Part shown: positions 18,633 through 28,327 of the stretch, piece by piece | How the letters are laid out: each line of letters starts with the position of its first letter | How positions within the stretch are numbered: the first letter of the stretch is position 1 | Source of the DNA: Nonlabens ulvanivorans | GTDB lineage: Bacteria > Bacteroidota > Bacteroidia > Flavobacteriales > Flavobacteriaceae | Direction: 5' to 3' | Assembly: GCF_000732625.1 (NCBI RefSeq) | Contig: NZ_JPJI01000032.1 | Coordinates: 310,001-374,000 of the forward strand | Length of the DNA: 64,000 nt | The notes under the pieces: generated by a model | What the model was told of the DNA's origin: nothing | What the model saw: only the letters and a program-made list of their open reading frames with translations | Database searches by the model: none | Program-made: the position numbers and the translations under genes

Positions 18633-20531
18633 ATGAGCGATCCATTAAAACACGAGTGTGGTATAGCACTTATTAGACTTCTTAAACCTCTTGAATATTA
18701 TAAAGAGAAATATGGTACGGCATTTTATGGCATCAATAAAATGTACCTAATGATGGAAAAACAGCACAATCGCGGTCAGGATGGTGCTGGATTTGCAAGC
18801 ATAAAATTAGATGTAAAACCTGGTCAACGATACATCTCTCGTGTGCGCAGTAATGAGGCACAACCTATACAGGATATATTTGCACAAATTAATGAGCGTA
18901 TTAATTCAGAATTAGAGGAAAATCCAGAAATAAAAGATGATGTCGCTGCACAAAAAGCACAAATCCCTTACATCGGTGAATTGATGATGGGCCATGTACG
19001 ATATGGTACCTTCGGTAAAAATAGTATTGAATCAGTACATCCGTTTTTACGTCAGAACAACTGGATGCATCGCAACCTTATCATGGCTGGTAATTTTAAC
19101 ATGACTAACGTGTTTGAGTTATTTGACAAATTAGTAGAACTAGGACAGCATCCTAAGGACATGGCAGACACCGTAACCGTTATGGAAAAGGTAGGTCATT
19201 TTCAAGATCGTGAGGTTTCTAAATTATATAAAAAATTCAAGGCTGAAGGACTTTCTAAAATGGAATCCTCACCTAAAATAGCTGAACAACTTAACGTTGC
19301 CAAAGTTTTAAAGAAAAGTGCAAAAGATTGGGATGGTGGCTATGCCATGGGTGGACTTATGGGACATGGTGACGCTTTCCTATTAAGAGACCCATCGGGT
19401 ATTAGACCAGCATACTACTATCAAGATGATGAAGTAGTTGTCGTAGCTAGTGAACGTCCAGTAATTCAAACTGCGTTTAACGCACCGTTTGAAGAAGTAA
19501 AAGAACTGGATCCAGGTAAAGCTATTATCATTAAAAAGAATGGTAAAGTAAGTATTGAACAAATACTGAAACCACTAGAACGTAAGGCCTGTTCTTTTGA
19601 ACGTATTTATTTCTCTCGTGGTAGCGATGCCGAGATTTATCAAGAGCGTAAAAAACTGGGGCATTTATTATTCCCTAAAATCATGGAATTCATTGATCAT
19701 GATATAGATAACACCGTTTTTTCATACATTCCAAATACGGCCGAAACTTCATTCTATGGTATGGTAGAAGCGGCACATGCCGTTTTAAATGAACAAAAAC
19801 GAGATGCTATTATTGCTGGAGAAGGTAAACTGACCGCACAACAAGTTGAGGATACGCTTTCGCGAAAGCTGCGAACTGAAAAGATTGCGATTAAAGATGC
19901 AAAGTTAAGAACCTTTATCACTGAGGATTCTTCTCGAGACGATCTCGTAGCACACGTTTACGATGTAACCTATGGTGTTGTAAAAGAAAACGATAACCTA
20001 GTAATCATCGATGATTCTATCGTACGTGGAACAACACTTAAAAAATCCATTCTTAAAATGATGGACCGCTTGAAACCGAAGAAAATTGTAGTTGTTTCTA
20101 GTGCACCACAAATCAGATATCCAGATTGTTATGGGATAGATATGGCCAGATTAGAAGGACTAGTTGCTTTTAGAGCAGCACTTGCTTTACATGAAGATCG
20201 TGGAACCTATGACACTGTAGAGGACATTTATAAAAAATGTAAATCACAGATAAACTTTAAGGATAAGGATGTTGTCAATTATGTGAAGGAACTCTATGCA
20301 CCGTTTACAGATCAAGAAGTGTCTGATAAGATAGGTGAGTTACTCTCAGACGATGATTTAAATGCAGAAGTGAAAATCGTTTACCAAACCGTAGATAATT
20401 TACACAAAGCCTGCCCTAAAAACTTAGGTGATTGGTATTTTACAGGTGATTACCCTACTAATGGTGGAAATCGTGTGGTGAATCGTGCTTACATCAACTT
20501 CTTTGAGAAAAATGATGAGCGAGCTTATTAG
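18633..20531 (+). CDS. purF: Amidophosphoribosyltransferase, long Bacteroidota form
   Basis: A 632-residue enzyme, longer than the usual 460-510 of PurF. The glutamine-amidotransferase nucleophile is probably C9 in HECGIAL, so a short propeptide would have to be removed. HNRGQDGAGFASI and HVRYGTFG fit the class II amidotransferase fold. The PRPP-binding loop is VIIDDSIVRGTT. The extra length lies mostly in insertions of the N-terminal half and in the last 100 residues. Bacteroidota often carry a second standard purF, so this may be the paralogue; its exact reaction is inferred. A palindrome copy is read as TLSRKL. Confidence 0.85.
   Translation: MSDPLKHECGIALIRLLKPLEYYKEKYGTAFYGINKMYLMMEKQHNRGQDGAGFASIKLDVKPGQRYISRVRSNEAQPIQDIFAQINERINSELEENPEIKDDVAAQKAQIPYIGELMMGHVRYGTFGKNSIESVHPFLRQNNWMHRNLIMAGNFNMTNVFELFDKLVELGQHPKDMADTVTVMEKVGHFQDREVSKLYKKFKAEGLSKMESSPKIAEQLNVAKVLKKSAKDWDGGYAMGGLMGHGDAFLLRDPSGIRPAYYYQDDEVVVVASERPVIQTAFNAPFEEVKELDPGKAIIIKKNGKVSIEQILKPLERKACSFERIYFSRGSDAEIYQERKKLGHLLFPKIMEFIDHDIDNTVFSYIPNTAETSFYGMVEAAHAVLNEQKRDAIIAGEGKLTAQQVEDTLSRKLRTEKIAIKDAKLRTFITEDSSRDDLVAHVYDVTYGVVKENDNLVIIDDSIVRGTTLKKSILKMMDRLKPKKIVVVSSAPQIRYPDCYGIDMARLEGLVAFRAALALHEDRGTYDTVEDIYKKCKSQINFKDKDVVNYVKELYAPFTDQEVSDKIGELLSDDDLNAEVKIVYQTVDNLHKACPKNLGDWYFTGDYPTNGGNRVVNRAYINFFEKNDERAY
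19855..19870. repeat. Palindrome copy 5 (one mismatch at the edge)
   Basis: CGCTTTCGCGAAAGCT: the 14-bp core is perfect and the last base differs. Inside the PurF-like gene, read as TLSRKL. Confidence 0.92.
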
Positions 20532-20614
20532 TAATTAGTTGTCTGTTATTTGTTAATGGTTACAATTTAAGAATCTTATCTAGCGTTAGAATAGTAAATC
20601 TGTTTATATTTATT

Positions 20615-21400
20615 ATGAAGTTCCGTTTTTTTATTCTCCTTTTGTTATTGTCAATTTCTGTTAAAGCTCAAAAAGACAATACTAATGCCGTAATTCAAGT
20701 TGAATATGACATTATTCTCAACGACACTACTGATATAGAAAGTTTTCAACGTGCTTTTAAACATACGCTAGTGAGCGATGGTGAGCGAAGCCATCAAACT
20801 CTACATAGTCATATAGACACTACCCTATACTCTAATTATGGCACTGCTCATTCCTTCAATTCTGAATATATAAACAGACATAATTACTTTAAGAATATCA
20901 CAGAGAGTCAAATAAACTATGGAATGGAGTATGGCTTTTATGAAACTGAATTAATTAGAGATGATTGGATGTTTGTCAACTTTAAAGATGGGAATGAGAC
21001 CAAGAAAATCCTAGGCTATAAATGCAAGCAACAATTTGTATCATTTAGAGGTAGAGATTATGAGATTTATTATGCGACAGAACTAAGTGCATATAAAGAT
21101 GGCCCATGGAAGTTTATGGGCGCACCAGGATTAATCCTAGAGGTTAGAAGTCTTGATGGTTCTGTTTCAATGAAAGCAACAGACGTAAATACTACCACAG
21201 TATTGGAAGTAAAGAACATGCCTGATCATTGGGGTTCATCTTTAGGTATAGGTTATGACGAATTTGTAAAACGTTACAGACTATGGCGAGAAGAAGTAGT
21301 CAAAAAAAACAAATTTGAAGACCCAAATATTATAGTCGTTGTTCCTTATCGTGATTTTGAAATTTATAAGCATTACTTTGTAGATAACCATGAATATTAA
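20615..21400 (+). CDS. GLPGLI-family secreted protein
   Basis: A 261-residue protein with a signal peptide (MKFRFFILLLLLSISVKAQ). The family motif is seen as GAPGLILEV at about residue 170, preceded by YYATELSAYKDGPWKF, which matches the conserved block of the Bacteroidota GLPGLI family (TIGR01200). The family is periplasmic or outer-membrane-associated and has no known biochemical function. It stands alone between purF and sodA and is followed by a bidirectional terminator. Confidence 0.88.
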   Translation: MKFRFFILLLLLSISVKAQKDNTNAVIQVEYDIILNDTTDIESFQRAFKHTLVSDGERSHQTLHSHIDTTLYSNYGTAHSFNSEYINRHNYFKNITESQINYGMEYGFYETELIRDDWMFVNFKDGNETKKILGYKCKQQFVSFRGRDYEIYYATELSAYKDGPWKFMGAPGLILEVRSLDGSVSMKATDVNTTTVLEVKNMPDHWGSSLGIGYDEFVKRYRLWREEVVKKNKFEDPNIIVVVPYRDFEIYKHYFVDNHEY

Positions 21401-21422
21401 GGGTAAACTTCAAAGTATAAAT

Positions 21423-21456
21423 AAGCCTCAAATTTAAATAAATTTGAGGCTTTTAC
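21423..21456. terminator. Bidirectional terminator between GLPGLI gene and sodA
   Basis: Perfect 13-bp stem AAGCCTCAAATTT / AAATTTGAGGCTT with a 4-nt loop (21436-21439). A-rich 5' and T-rich 3' flanks serve both convergent genes. Confidence 0.88.
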
Positions 21457-21490
21457 TTTATTACGTTACCTGATTACCATTAATTCAGGA

Positions 21491-22096
21491 TTACTTAGCA
21501 GCGTTGTATTTCTCTGATACAGCATCCCAATCAATTACATTAAAAAATGCAGTTACATAATCAGGTCTGCGGTTTTGATAATTTAAGTAATATGCGTGTT
21601 CCCATACATCTAGTCCTAAAATAGGAGTTCCTCCACAACCTACACCTGGCATTAATGGATTGTCTTGATTAGGAGTTCCACACACTTCTAGAGCACCGTC
21701 TTTAACACATAAAAATGCCCATCCTGAACCGAATTGTGTTTTTGCGGCTGTAGCAAATTTATCTTGAAATGCATCATATGAACCAAAAGCACTATCGATT
21801 GCAGCAGCAAGATCTCCAGTAGGTTTTCCACCACCATTAGGTGACATTACTTCCCAGAATAATCTGTGGTTGTAAAATCCACCACCATTATTTCTGACCG
21901 CTTTATTTTCCATGTCTAGATTCGTAAGAATGTCTTCAATAGACTTTCCTTCTAGGTCAGTACCTTCAATGGCATTATTTAATTTAGTAGTATAACCATT
22001 GTGATGTTTTGAATGGTGAATCTCCATTGTTCTTGCATCAATATGTGGTTCTAGCGCATCATACGCATAGTTGAGTTTAGGTAATTCAAAAGCCAT
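21491..22096 (-). CDS. sodA: Superoxide dismutase, Mn type
   Basis: A 201-residue enzyme converting superoxide to peroxide and oxygen. The metal ligands are visible: H27 in MEIHHSKHH, His in NHRLFW, and Asp and His in [12 protein letters not shown]. The glycine-rich [11 protein letters not shown] and QDNPLM segments favour manganese over iron specificity (by family comparison, not proof). There is no signal peptide, so it is cytoplasmic. It is monocistronic. Confidence 0.93.
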   Translation of the reverse strand: MAFELPKLNYAYDALEPHIDARTMEIHHSKHHNGYTTKLNNAIEGTDLEGKSIEDILTNLDMENKAVRNNGGGFYNHRLFWEVMSPNGGGKPTGDLAAAIDSAFGSYDAFQDKFATAAKTQFGSGWAFLCVKDGALEVCGTPNQDNPLMPGVGCGGTPILGLDVWEHAYYLNYQNRRPDYVTAFFNVIDWDAVSEKYNAAK

Positions 22097-22321
22097 AATA
22101 TATTGGTTTTAATTGATTTATTTATAAAGGATAAATTTAAACACAAACGATGATATGTTAAAATTTCTGATGTTATAATATACTTAATCTTGTAAAAGAT
22201 TCATCTTCAAAGAATTTATCATAATAAAAAGAGATCCTAATAACGTCACCGAAATCTAATTGACAATTAATCTAAACCTCAAATTAAGGATTAAGTTCAA
22301 TTACGTTTCAGTTTTTCATCA

Positions 22322-22329
22322 TACCTTTG
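22322..22329 (+). promoter_or_regulatory. -7 box that fixes the addA-like start
   Basis: TACCTTTG, an exact TAnnTTTG match, ends 3 bp before ATG 22333 and covers the alternative TTG start at 22327. The first transcribed base should be at or near the ATG, so the mRNA is probably leaderless. Confidence 0.55.
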
Positions 22330-22332
22330 AGT

Positions 22333-25300
22333 ATGACCTCATCTCCTACTACTTTTTATAGTGCCAGTGCTGGTTCTGGTAAAACTTATACACTAGCGAG
22401 AGACTATCTCACGCTTCTTTTTAAATCTCAATTTAATAATCATTATCGCAAGATTCTAGCAGTAACTTTTACTAACAAAGCTGTTGCAGAAATGAAAGAA
22501 CGTGTACTAGAGCATCTATACAATTTTGGAAAACAATCAATTCCGGATAGTAGTCTAGGCATCTTTGACCATATAAAAAAAGTTACAGGATTAAATGATG
22601 ATCAACTCACAAAGAGAGCAACCATCATCCATCAACGCCTTTTACATGACTACTCTGCTTTTGACATAGTTACAATTGATGCATTCAATCACCGCATCTT
22701 GCGCACTTTTGCAAAAGACATTGATTTGCCCGCTGGATTTGAAGTAGAATTAGACACAGATTCTTTAATTAATAAAGCAATTCAAAATTTACTCGCTCGT
22801 GCTGGTAGGGATAAGGAACTTACTAAAAAACTAGTAAGCTTCTCACTTTCCAAAATTGATAATAATAAAAGTTGGGATGTCGCTTATGATCTGATGCAAA
22901 TATCTGCATTGATAAAAAATGAAAACCATTTTAAATATCTAAAATCTCTTGAAAGCAAGACCAGCGAAGATTTTGATAGACTTGCTCAAAATCTGAAGCT
23001 TAAAAACAAAGACCTAAAAACACAATTAATTGAACTAGCTCAAGTTTTAATTGATAAATCAGCTCAGCAAGGTCTAGAACCTACTGATTTTAAAGGTGGT
23101 TCCAACAGTATTTTTAATACAATAGTAAAAGTCTCAAATGATATTTTTACTGTAAGCCCAGATTCAGGATCTGTAAAAAACCTAATTGCAGGAAATTTAT
23201 ATGCAAAAACTCAAAAACAATCTATTAAAGATAGCATCGATATTTTAAGGTCAGATATTGCAGATTTTGGTAATGCTTACAAGGCCACTTATGGACATAT
23301 AAAATTTCATGAAAACATCATTAAAAGTATTGTTCCGTTATCACTTCTTAACGAGTTGATGCATGAAATAAACATTATTAAAAAAGAAGAACAAATTGTA
23401 CCTATATATGAGTTCAATGGTCTTCTTAGAAATCAAATAAAAGATCAGCCTGCACCTTTCATATATGAACGACTAGGGGAAAAATATCGTCACTACTTTA
23501 TTGATGAATTTCAAGATACTTCTCGCATGCAATGGGAAAACATGATGCCCTTAATTAGTAATGCAATCCAAAGCATCGACGATTATGGAGATAGCGGGAC
23601 CTTAATGCTTGTCGGTGATGCAAAACAATCCATATATAGATGGCGTGGTAGTGACGCTAACCAGTTTTTAGATTTATTAAAAGAAGATCAATTATTTGAA
23701 CTTAATAAAAGTAATGAAACCCTAGAATATAACTGGCGTAGCTATGACAACGTTATTGAATTCAACAATGATTTTTTTAAATTTTATGGTGATTACTTAA
23801 ATAACGATACTTATAAAAATCTTTATCAAAATTATCTGCATCAAAATGCAACACATAAAAAAGGTGGATATGTTCAGGTTGACTTTTTAAACAAAGAAGA
23901 TTTTTCATTTGACGATGATGAAGATATAATAACTCCATATCCGCAACACGTGCACAGTTTAATCAAGAAAATTGTTTCACAAGGATTTGAACTAGGTGAT
24001 ATATGCATTCTAGTGCGCAAGCACACACAAGGTCATGAGCTTGCTCAATATTTAGTAAAACAAGACATTACTGTAGTATCTGGTGATAGCCTTCTAGTTG
24101 AAGCGTCACCGCGTGTACGTTTATTAGTCGAATTCATGAAAATGTCGCATCAACCTGACCAGCAAGCTCTTAAACTAGCATTTCTTCTTGAATATGTGCA
24201 ATATTATCAACTTGAAGACAAAAACACATTTATCGTTAATCATATTAATTTATCATTCAATGAGATCTTAGAGGTTGTATTTAATGACGATATATCGTTT
24301 ATGGAGTCCGCTTTCGCGAAAGCGCCTTTATTCAAAGCAACAGAACAAACAGCTCATGCATTAGGGCTATTTAAAGAGCAAGATTTAAGATTACAATCAT
24401 TTCTAGAATTAGTATTTGAATTTTCCAATAGTCAAGATGTTTCCCTGTCCAGATTTTTAGAACACTGGGAAAAGAAAAAAGAAAAATTGAGTGTTCCAGC
24501 AACGCCAGATCCGCAAGCTGTGCAAATCATGACCATTCATAAGTCCAAAGGTTTAGAATTTCCGGTTGTAATTGTCCCCTATTCCGACACACAAGCAGAC
24601 TTTTCAATTAAACCTACAGATTGGGTTTCAGTAAGCCCTGCAGCTTATGAAGGTTTTGAACACCTTTATATGTCGCTAGCAAGTGAGGCCAAGTTTTATC
24701 CTATTCATGCACAGGAAGTATATACAACCCATCTTCATAAAACACAAATGGACCATATTAATGGACTTTATGTTGCTTTTACTCGTGCAGTAGAACAACT
24801 ATATGTGTGCAGTATTGATAAACCAGAATCCAAAACTCAAAAGGAATCTTCACTAAGACATGGACAGCTACTGAAAAGATTCCTGGAACGTGATACGGCG
24901 TGGAATAAAGAAGAAATGGATCTAGTGACTTCTTTTCAAAAAGGTACGCCTATTCAATTAGCCACTAGTAAATCTAGCACACCAACTCTACCATTAGGCA
25001 ATTATCAGGTTTACTCTACAGGATCTCGCACAGACTTTTCTACCAGACGTGGAATGTTATGGGCTAGTGGTGTTCAAGAAGCTATTAATAAAGGTAATTT
25101 ACTTCACGATTATATGTCACAAATTGAGTCTATTGAAGACTTACCTGCGGTTGTGTTAAAGATTCAAAATGATGATTACATTTCTTCTCAGGTAAAATCA
25201 GAGTTAATAGAAACTCTCAATCTATTAATAAGTCCACAATATTTTGAAAAGTACTTCAAACCTGATTTAAATATCTTAAATGAACGTGGAATTTTAACAC

Positions 25301-25503
25301 CAGAAGGCAAGAAGTTTATTCCAGATCGACTTATAATAGACAATGGTCAGGTAACGATTATTGATTACAAAACAGGCGCGCAACTAGAGAAACATAGAGA
25401 TCAGCTAGATTATTATGCTGCCTTATTACTACAAATGGATTATAAAATAAAAGAAAAGGTATTGATATACACCGATGAGTTAAAGGAACTCGTCTGGAAT
25501 TAA
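22333..25503 (+). CDS. UvrD/AddA-like helicase-nuclease
   Basis: About 1056 residues from ATG 22333 (a TTG two codons earlier falls inside the promoter). It has all superfamily 1 helicase motifs: Walker [62 protein letters not shown] and YVAFTRA. A C-terminal PD-(D/E)xK nuclease has DRLIID and TIIDYKTG. This is the AddA/RecB layout for resecting double-strand breaks. The likely AddB-like partner starts 2.8 kb downstream, beyond kbl and ompA. A palindrome copy is read as SAFAKAP. Confidence 0.9.
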   Translation: MTSSPTTFYSASAGSGKTYTLARDYLTLLFKSQFNNHYRKILAVTFTNKAVAEMKERVLEHLYNFGKQSIPDSSLGIFDHIKKVTGLNDDQLTKRATIIHQRLLHDYSAFDIVTIDAFNHRILRTFAKDIDLPAGFEVELDTDSLINKAIQNLLARAGRDKELTKKLVSFSLSKIDNNKSWDVAYDLMQISALIKNENHFKYLKSLESKTSEDFDRLAQNLKLKNKDLKTQLIELAQVLIDKSAQQGLEPTDFKGGSNSIFNTIVKVSNDIFTVSPDSGSVKNLIAGNLYAKTQKQSIKDSIDILRSDIADFGNAYKATYGHIKFHENIIKSIVPLSLLNELMHEINIIKKEEQIVPIYEFNGLLRNQIKDQPAPFIYERLGEKYRHYFIDEFQDTSRMQWENMMPLISNAIQSIDDYGDSGTLMLVGDAKQSIYRWRGSDANQFLDLLKEDQLFELNKSNETLEYNWRSYDNVIEFNNDFFKFYGDYLNNDTYKNLYQNYLHQNATHKKGGYVQVDFLNKEDFSFDDDEDIITPYPQHVHSLIKKIVSQGFELGDICILVRKHTQGHELAQYLVKQDITVVSGDSLLVEASPRVRLLVEFMKMSHQPDQQALKLAFLLEYVQYYQLEDKNTFIVNHINLSFNEILEVVFNDDISFMESAFAKAPLFKATEQTAHALGLFKEQDLRLQSFLELVFEFSNSQDVSLSRFLEHWEKKKEKLSVPATPDPQAVQIMTIHKSKGLEFPVVIVPYSDTQADFSIKPTDWVSVSPAAYEGFEHLYMSLASEAKFYPIHAQEVYTTHLHKTQMDHINGLYVAFTRAVEQLYVCSIDKPESKTQKESSLRHGQLLKRFLERDTAWNKEEMDLVTSFQKGTPIQLATSKSSTPTLPLGNYQVYSTGSRTDFSTRRGMLWASGVQEAINKGNLLHDYMSQIESIEDLPAVVLKIQNDDYISSQVKSELIETLNLLISPQYFEKYFKPDLNILNERGILTPEGKKFIPDRLIIDNGQVTIIDYKTGAQLEKHRDQLDYYAALLLQMDYKIKEKVLIYTDELKELVWN
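24309..24324. repeat. Palindrome copy 6
   Basis: CGCTTTCGCGAAAGCG in the addA-like gene, read as SAFAKAP in a helical region of low conservation. Confidence 0.97.
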
Positions 25504-25519
25504 AACAAGTATTGTTTAT

Positions 25520-25527
25520 TACCTTTG
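25520..25527 (+). promoter_or_regulatory. -7 box for kbl
   Basis: TACCTTTG, an exact TAnnTTTG match. The predicted transcription start near 25531 lies downstream of the frame's first ATG (25512) and 17 nt before ATG 25548, supporting the latter as the start. Confidence 0.55.
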
Positions 25528-25547
25528 AAACACAAAAAAACGCAACT

Positions 25548-26744
25548 ATGTACGGTAGTATGAAAGAGTATCTTCAAAAAGAAATTGAAGAAATTAAAGA
25601 TCAAGGATTATATAAGAAAGAACGAATCATAACCTCTCCACAAGATGCAGTGATAACATTAGACGATGGCAGTGAGGTGATCAATTTTTGTGCTAATAAT
25701 TACCTAGGATTATCATCACATCCTGAAGTTATTCAAGCAGCAAAAGACACTTTGGACTCTCACGGTTTTGGGATGAGTTCTGTAAGATTTATTTGCGGTA
25801 CACAAGACATACACAAAGAGCTTGAACAAAAGCTAGCAGATTTTTACGGATGTGAAGACACGATACTTTATGCAGCATGTTTTGATGCAAATGGTGGAGT
25901 ATTTGAGCCTTTGTTAGGTAAAGAAGACGCCATCATATCTGACTCATTAAATCATGCATCCATAATTGATGGTGTCCGTTTATGTAAAGCTGCTAGATAT
26001 AGGTACGCAAGTGCAGATATGGCTGATTTAGAAAAGCAGTTAATTCAAGCAAATGAGAATGGAGCACGATTTAAAGTCATTGTTACTGACGGTGTGTTTT
26101 CTATGGATGGTATTTTAGCACCATTAGATAAAATATGTGATTTGGCAGATAAGTATGACGCCCTAGTCATGGTAGATGAATGTCATGCAGCAGGATTTTT
26201 AGGTGATACTGGTCGCGGTTCTTTAGAGGCTAAAGGTGTTTTAGGCAGGATAGATATCATAACCGGTACTTTAGGAAAAGCTTTAGGTGGAGCAATGGGT
26301 GGATACACCGTTGCAAAAAAAGAAATTATTGAGATCTTAAGACAACGATCTAGACCATATTTATTTAGTAATTCCTTAGCTCCTTCAATAGTAGGCGCTT
26401 CTATAAAAGCATTAGAGCTTATAGATTCTAGTACAGACCTTATCGATAAAGTGCAAGCTAACACAGCTTACTTTAAAAAAGGAATGAAAGAATTAGGATT
26501 TGATTTTGTAGATGGAGAAAGCGCTATAGTTCCTGTAATGCTATATGATGCAAAACTATCTCAACAAATGGCAGATGCACTTTTAAAAGAAGGAATTTAT
26601 GTTATAGGCTTCTTTTATCCAGTAGTACCAAAGGAAAAAGCAAGAATAAGAGTACAATTAAGTGCTGCTCACGATAAAAAACATTTAGACAAAGCCATAA
26701 ACGCATTCAAAAAAGTAGGACTTGAACTAGGAGTTATCGGTTAA
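25548..26744 (+). CDS. kbl: Glycine C-acetyltransferase (2-amino-3-ketobutyrate CoA ligase)
   Basis: A PLP enzyme joining glycine and acetyl-CoA to 2-amino-3-ketobutyrate (reversible), in threonine breakdown. From ATG 25548 it has 398 residues, the same as E. coli Kbl. The PLP lysine in GTLGKALGG falls at K244, as in E. coli. [15 protein letters not shown] and the N-terminal [13 protein letters not shown] are typical of the alpha-oxoamine synthase family. The frame is open from ATG 25512, but that lies upstream of the -7 box. No tdh gene is adjacent. Confidence 0.95.
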   Translation: MYGSMKEYLQKEIEEIKDQGLYKKERIITSPQDAVITLDDGSEVINFCANNYLGLSSHPEVIQAAKDTLDSHGFGMSSVRFICGTQDIHKELEQKLADFYGCEDTILYAACFDANGGVFEPLLGKEDAIISDSLNHASIIDGVRLCKAARYRYASADMADLEKQLIQANENGARFKVIVTDGVFSMDGILAPLDKICDLADKYDALVMVDECHAAGFLGDTGRGSLEAKGVLGRIDIITGTLGKALGGAMGGYTVAKKEIIEILRQRSRPYLFSNSLAPSIVGASIKALELIDSSTDLIDKVQANTAYFKKGMKELGFDFVDGESAIVPVMLYDAKLSQQMADALLKEGIYVIGFFYPVVPKEKARIRVQLSAAHDKKHLDKAINAFKKVGLELGVIG

Positions 26745-26800
26745 ATTAAGAGAAATTAACAATTAATCGACATTTTCACGAAAATTTATAGGTTAAAGTC

Positions 26801-26830
26801 TTGTGAATGCGCAATAACAGAGTAATTTTG
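26801..26830 (+). promoter_or_regulatory. Complete Bacteroidota promoter of ompA-like gene
   Basis: TTG at 26801-26803 and TAATTTTG at 26823-26830 with 19 bp between them. This is the best complete -33/-7 promoter in the window, fitting a highly expressed outer-membrane protein. The leader is about 24 nt. Confidence 0.75.
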
Positions 26831-26857
26831 TTCTGTTGATTAATAAAAAACCCCAAC

Positions 26858-28231
26858 ATGAAAAACATATTTAAAATTTTAGTAGCATGTGCTGTTCTTT
26901 TAGGAGCATCATCTGCTAATGCACAAGATGAAGGTAATAGATGGGCTATTTCTGTAGGTGTAAATGCTATTGACCTATATCCAGTAGGAGAAGCTGACCA
27001 AGGATTAGGTGACTATTTTGAAAATTTCTTTGACACTGATCACTACAACTTACTAGCAGCACCTAGCCGTTTTCAATTAGGTTACTATGTAGGCGATGGT
27101 ATTGTTGCAACAGGAGCTTTTTCAGTAAATAGTATTAATAAAGTAGGTGATACTTCAATTGATGATTTATCTTATTACTCTGTAGACGCTGGATTAGAAT
27201 ATAATTTCCGTAATCTTATCAAAGAAGATGGCATTATTGCTCCTTTCGTTGGTGTAGGTGGTGGTTATGTATGGTTAGATGAAAATGGCTTTGGTACTTT
27301 CAATGGTACTGCAGGTATCGATTTTTATATTTCTGACAACATAGCTTTCAATTTACAAACAACATACAAGCATGCTTTTGAAGATGCTAATCCAAAGCAC
27401 TTCCAACATACAGCTGGCTTAAAGTTTACTTGGGGTGGTACTGATACTGACGGTGACGGAATCTATGATGATAAAGACGCTTGTCCATCTGTTGCTGGTT
27501 TAGAGCAATTTATGGGTTGTCCTGATTCTGACGGTGACGGTATTGAAGACAGTAAAGATAACTGTCCTAACGCTGCAGGTCCTGCTGAGTCTATGGGATG
27601 TCCTGATACTGACGGTGATGGTACTTTAGATAAAGATGATAACTGTGTTAATGAAGCTGGTCCAGCTTATAACAATGGTTGTCCTGATCCTGATACTGAT
27701 GGTGATGGTGTTGTAGATAGTAAAGACAACTGTAAAACAGTTAAAGGTCCTGCTTCTAACAATGGTTGTCCTACAGATAGAGATAATGATGGTGTACTAG
27801 ATGCTGATGATAAGTGTCCAGACACTCCAGGTATTGCGTCACTAGCAGGTTGTCCTAAACCAGCTGCGCCTACAGTTGAGGAGCAAGAAAAGTTAAACCA
27901 GTACGCAAAAACAATCTTATTTGATACAGGTAAGGCTACGATTAAAGCTGAGTCTGCAAAAGTTCTTGCTGATATTACTGCGATTCTTAAGAAATACCCA
28001 ACTGCAAAGTTCTCAATTGACGGTCACACAGATAGTGTTGGATCTGCTAAATTGAACCAAAGATTATCTGATTCTCGTGCAAACGAAGTGAAAAATTACT
28101 TAGTTGCAAATGGAATTGATGAATTCAGACTTTCTTCAGTAGGTTATGGTGAGGCTCGCCCGGTTGCTGATAATAGTTCTAAAACAGGTCGTGCTCAAAA
28201 CAGACGTGTGGAAATCAACTTAGTAAACTAA
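26858..28231 (+). CDS. OmpA-family outer-membrane protein with TSP3 repeats
   Basis: A 457-residue protein with a signal peptide ending in ASSANAQ. Residues 22-190 form an eight-stranded OmpA-like barrel. Residues about 193-334 hold five thrombospondin type 3 repeats (DTDGDGxxD...DxCP units) that bind calcium. Residues 345-457 form the OmpA C-terminal peptidoglycan-binding domain ([27 protein letters not shown]). It links the outer membrane to the cell wall. It has a strong promoter and its own terminator. Confidence 0.95.
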   Translation: MKNIFKILVACAVLLGASSANAQDEGNRWAISVGVNAIDLYPVGEADQGLGDYFENFFDTDHYNLLAAPSRFQLGYYVGDGIVATGAFSVNSINKVGDTSIDDLSYYSVDAGLEYNFRNLIKEDGIIAPFVGVGGGYVWLDENGFGTFNGTAGIDFYISDNIAFNLQTTYKHAFEDANPKHFQHTAGLKFTWGGTDTDGDGIYDDKDACPSVAGLEQFMGCPDSDGDGIEDSKDNCPNAAGPAESMGCPDTDGDGTLDKDDNCVNEAGPAYNNGCPDPDTDGDGVVDSKDNCKTVKGPASNNGCPTDRDNDGVLDADDKCPDTPGIASLAGCPKPAAPTVEEQEKLNQYAKTILFDTGKATIKAESAKVLADITAILKKYPTAKFSIDGHTDSVGSAKLNQRLSDSRANEVKNYLVANGIDEFRLSSVGYGEARPVADNSSKTGRAQNRRVEINLVN

Positions 28232-28250
28232 TTGATTTTTAAACAATAGT

Positions 28251-28282
28251 AAAAGCGCCACTTCTCAGTGGCGCTTTTTTTA
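28251..28282 (+). terminator. Intrinsic terminator after the OmpA gene
   Basis: Perfect 12-bp stem AAAAGCGCCACT / AGTGGCGCTTTT with loop TCTC (28263-28266), then a T run. Confidence 0.93.
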
Positions 28283-28327
28283 TGTCTAATTTTTTAAGAC
28301 GTCATAGTTTATCAATATCTTGTACAT

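Noticed and set aside
26183-26464. Reverse 93-codon frame inside kbl
   Set aside because: Antisense shadow of a highly conserved gene.
27436-27860. Tandem DNA repeat or CRISPR-like array
   Set aside because: These are the coding repeats of five TSP3 calcium-binding units in the OmpA-family protein.
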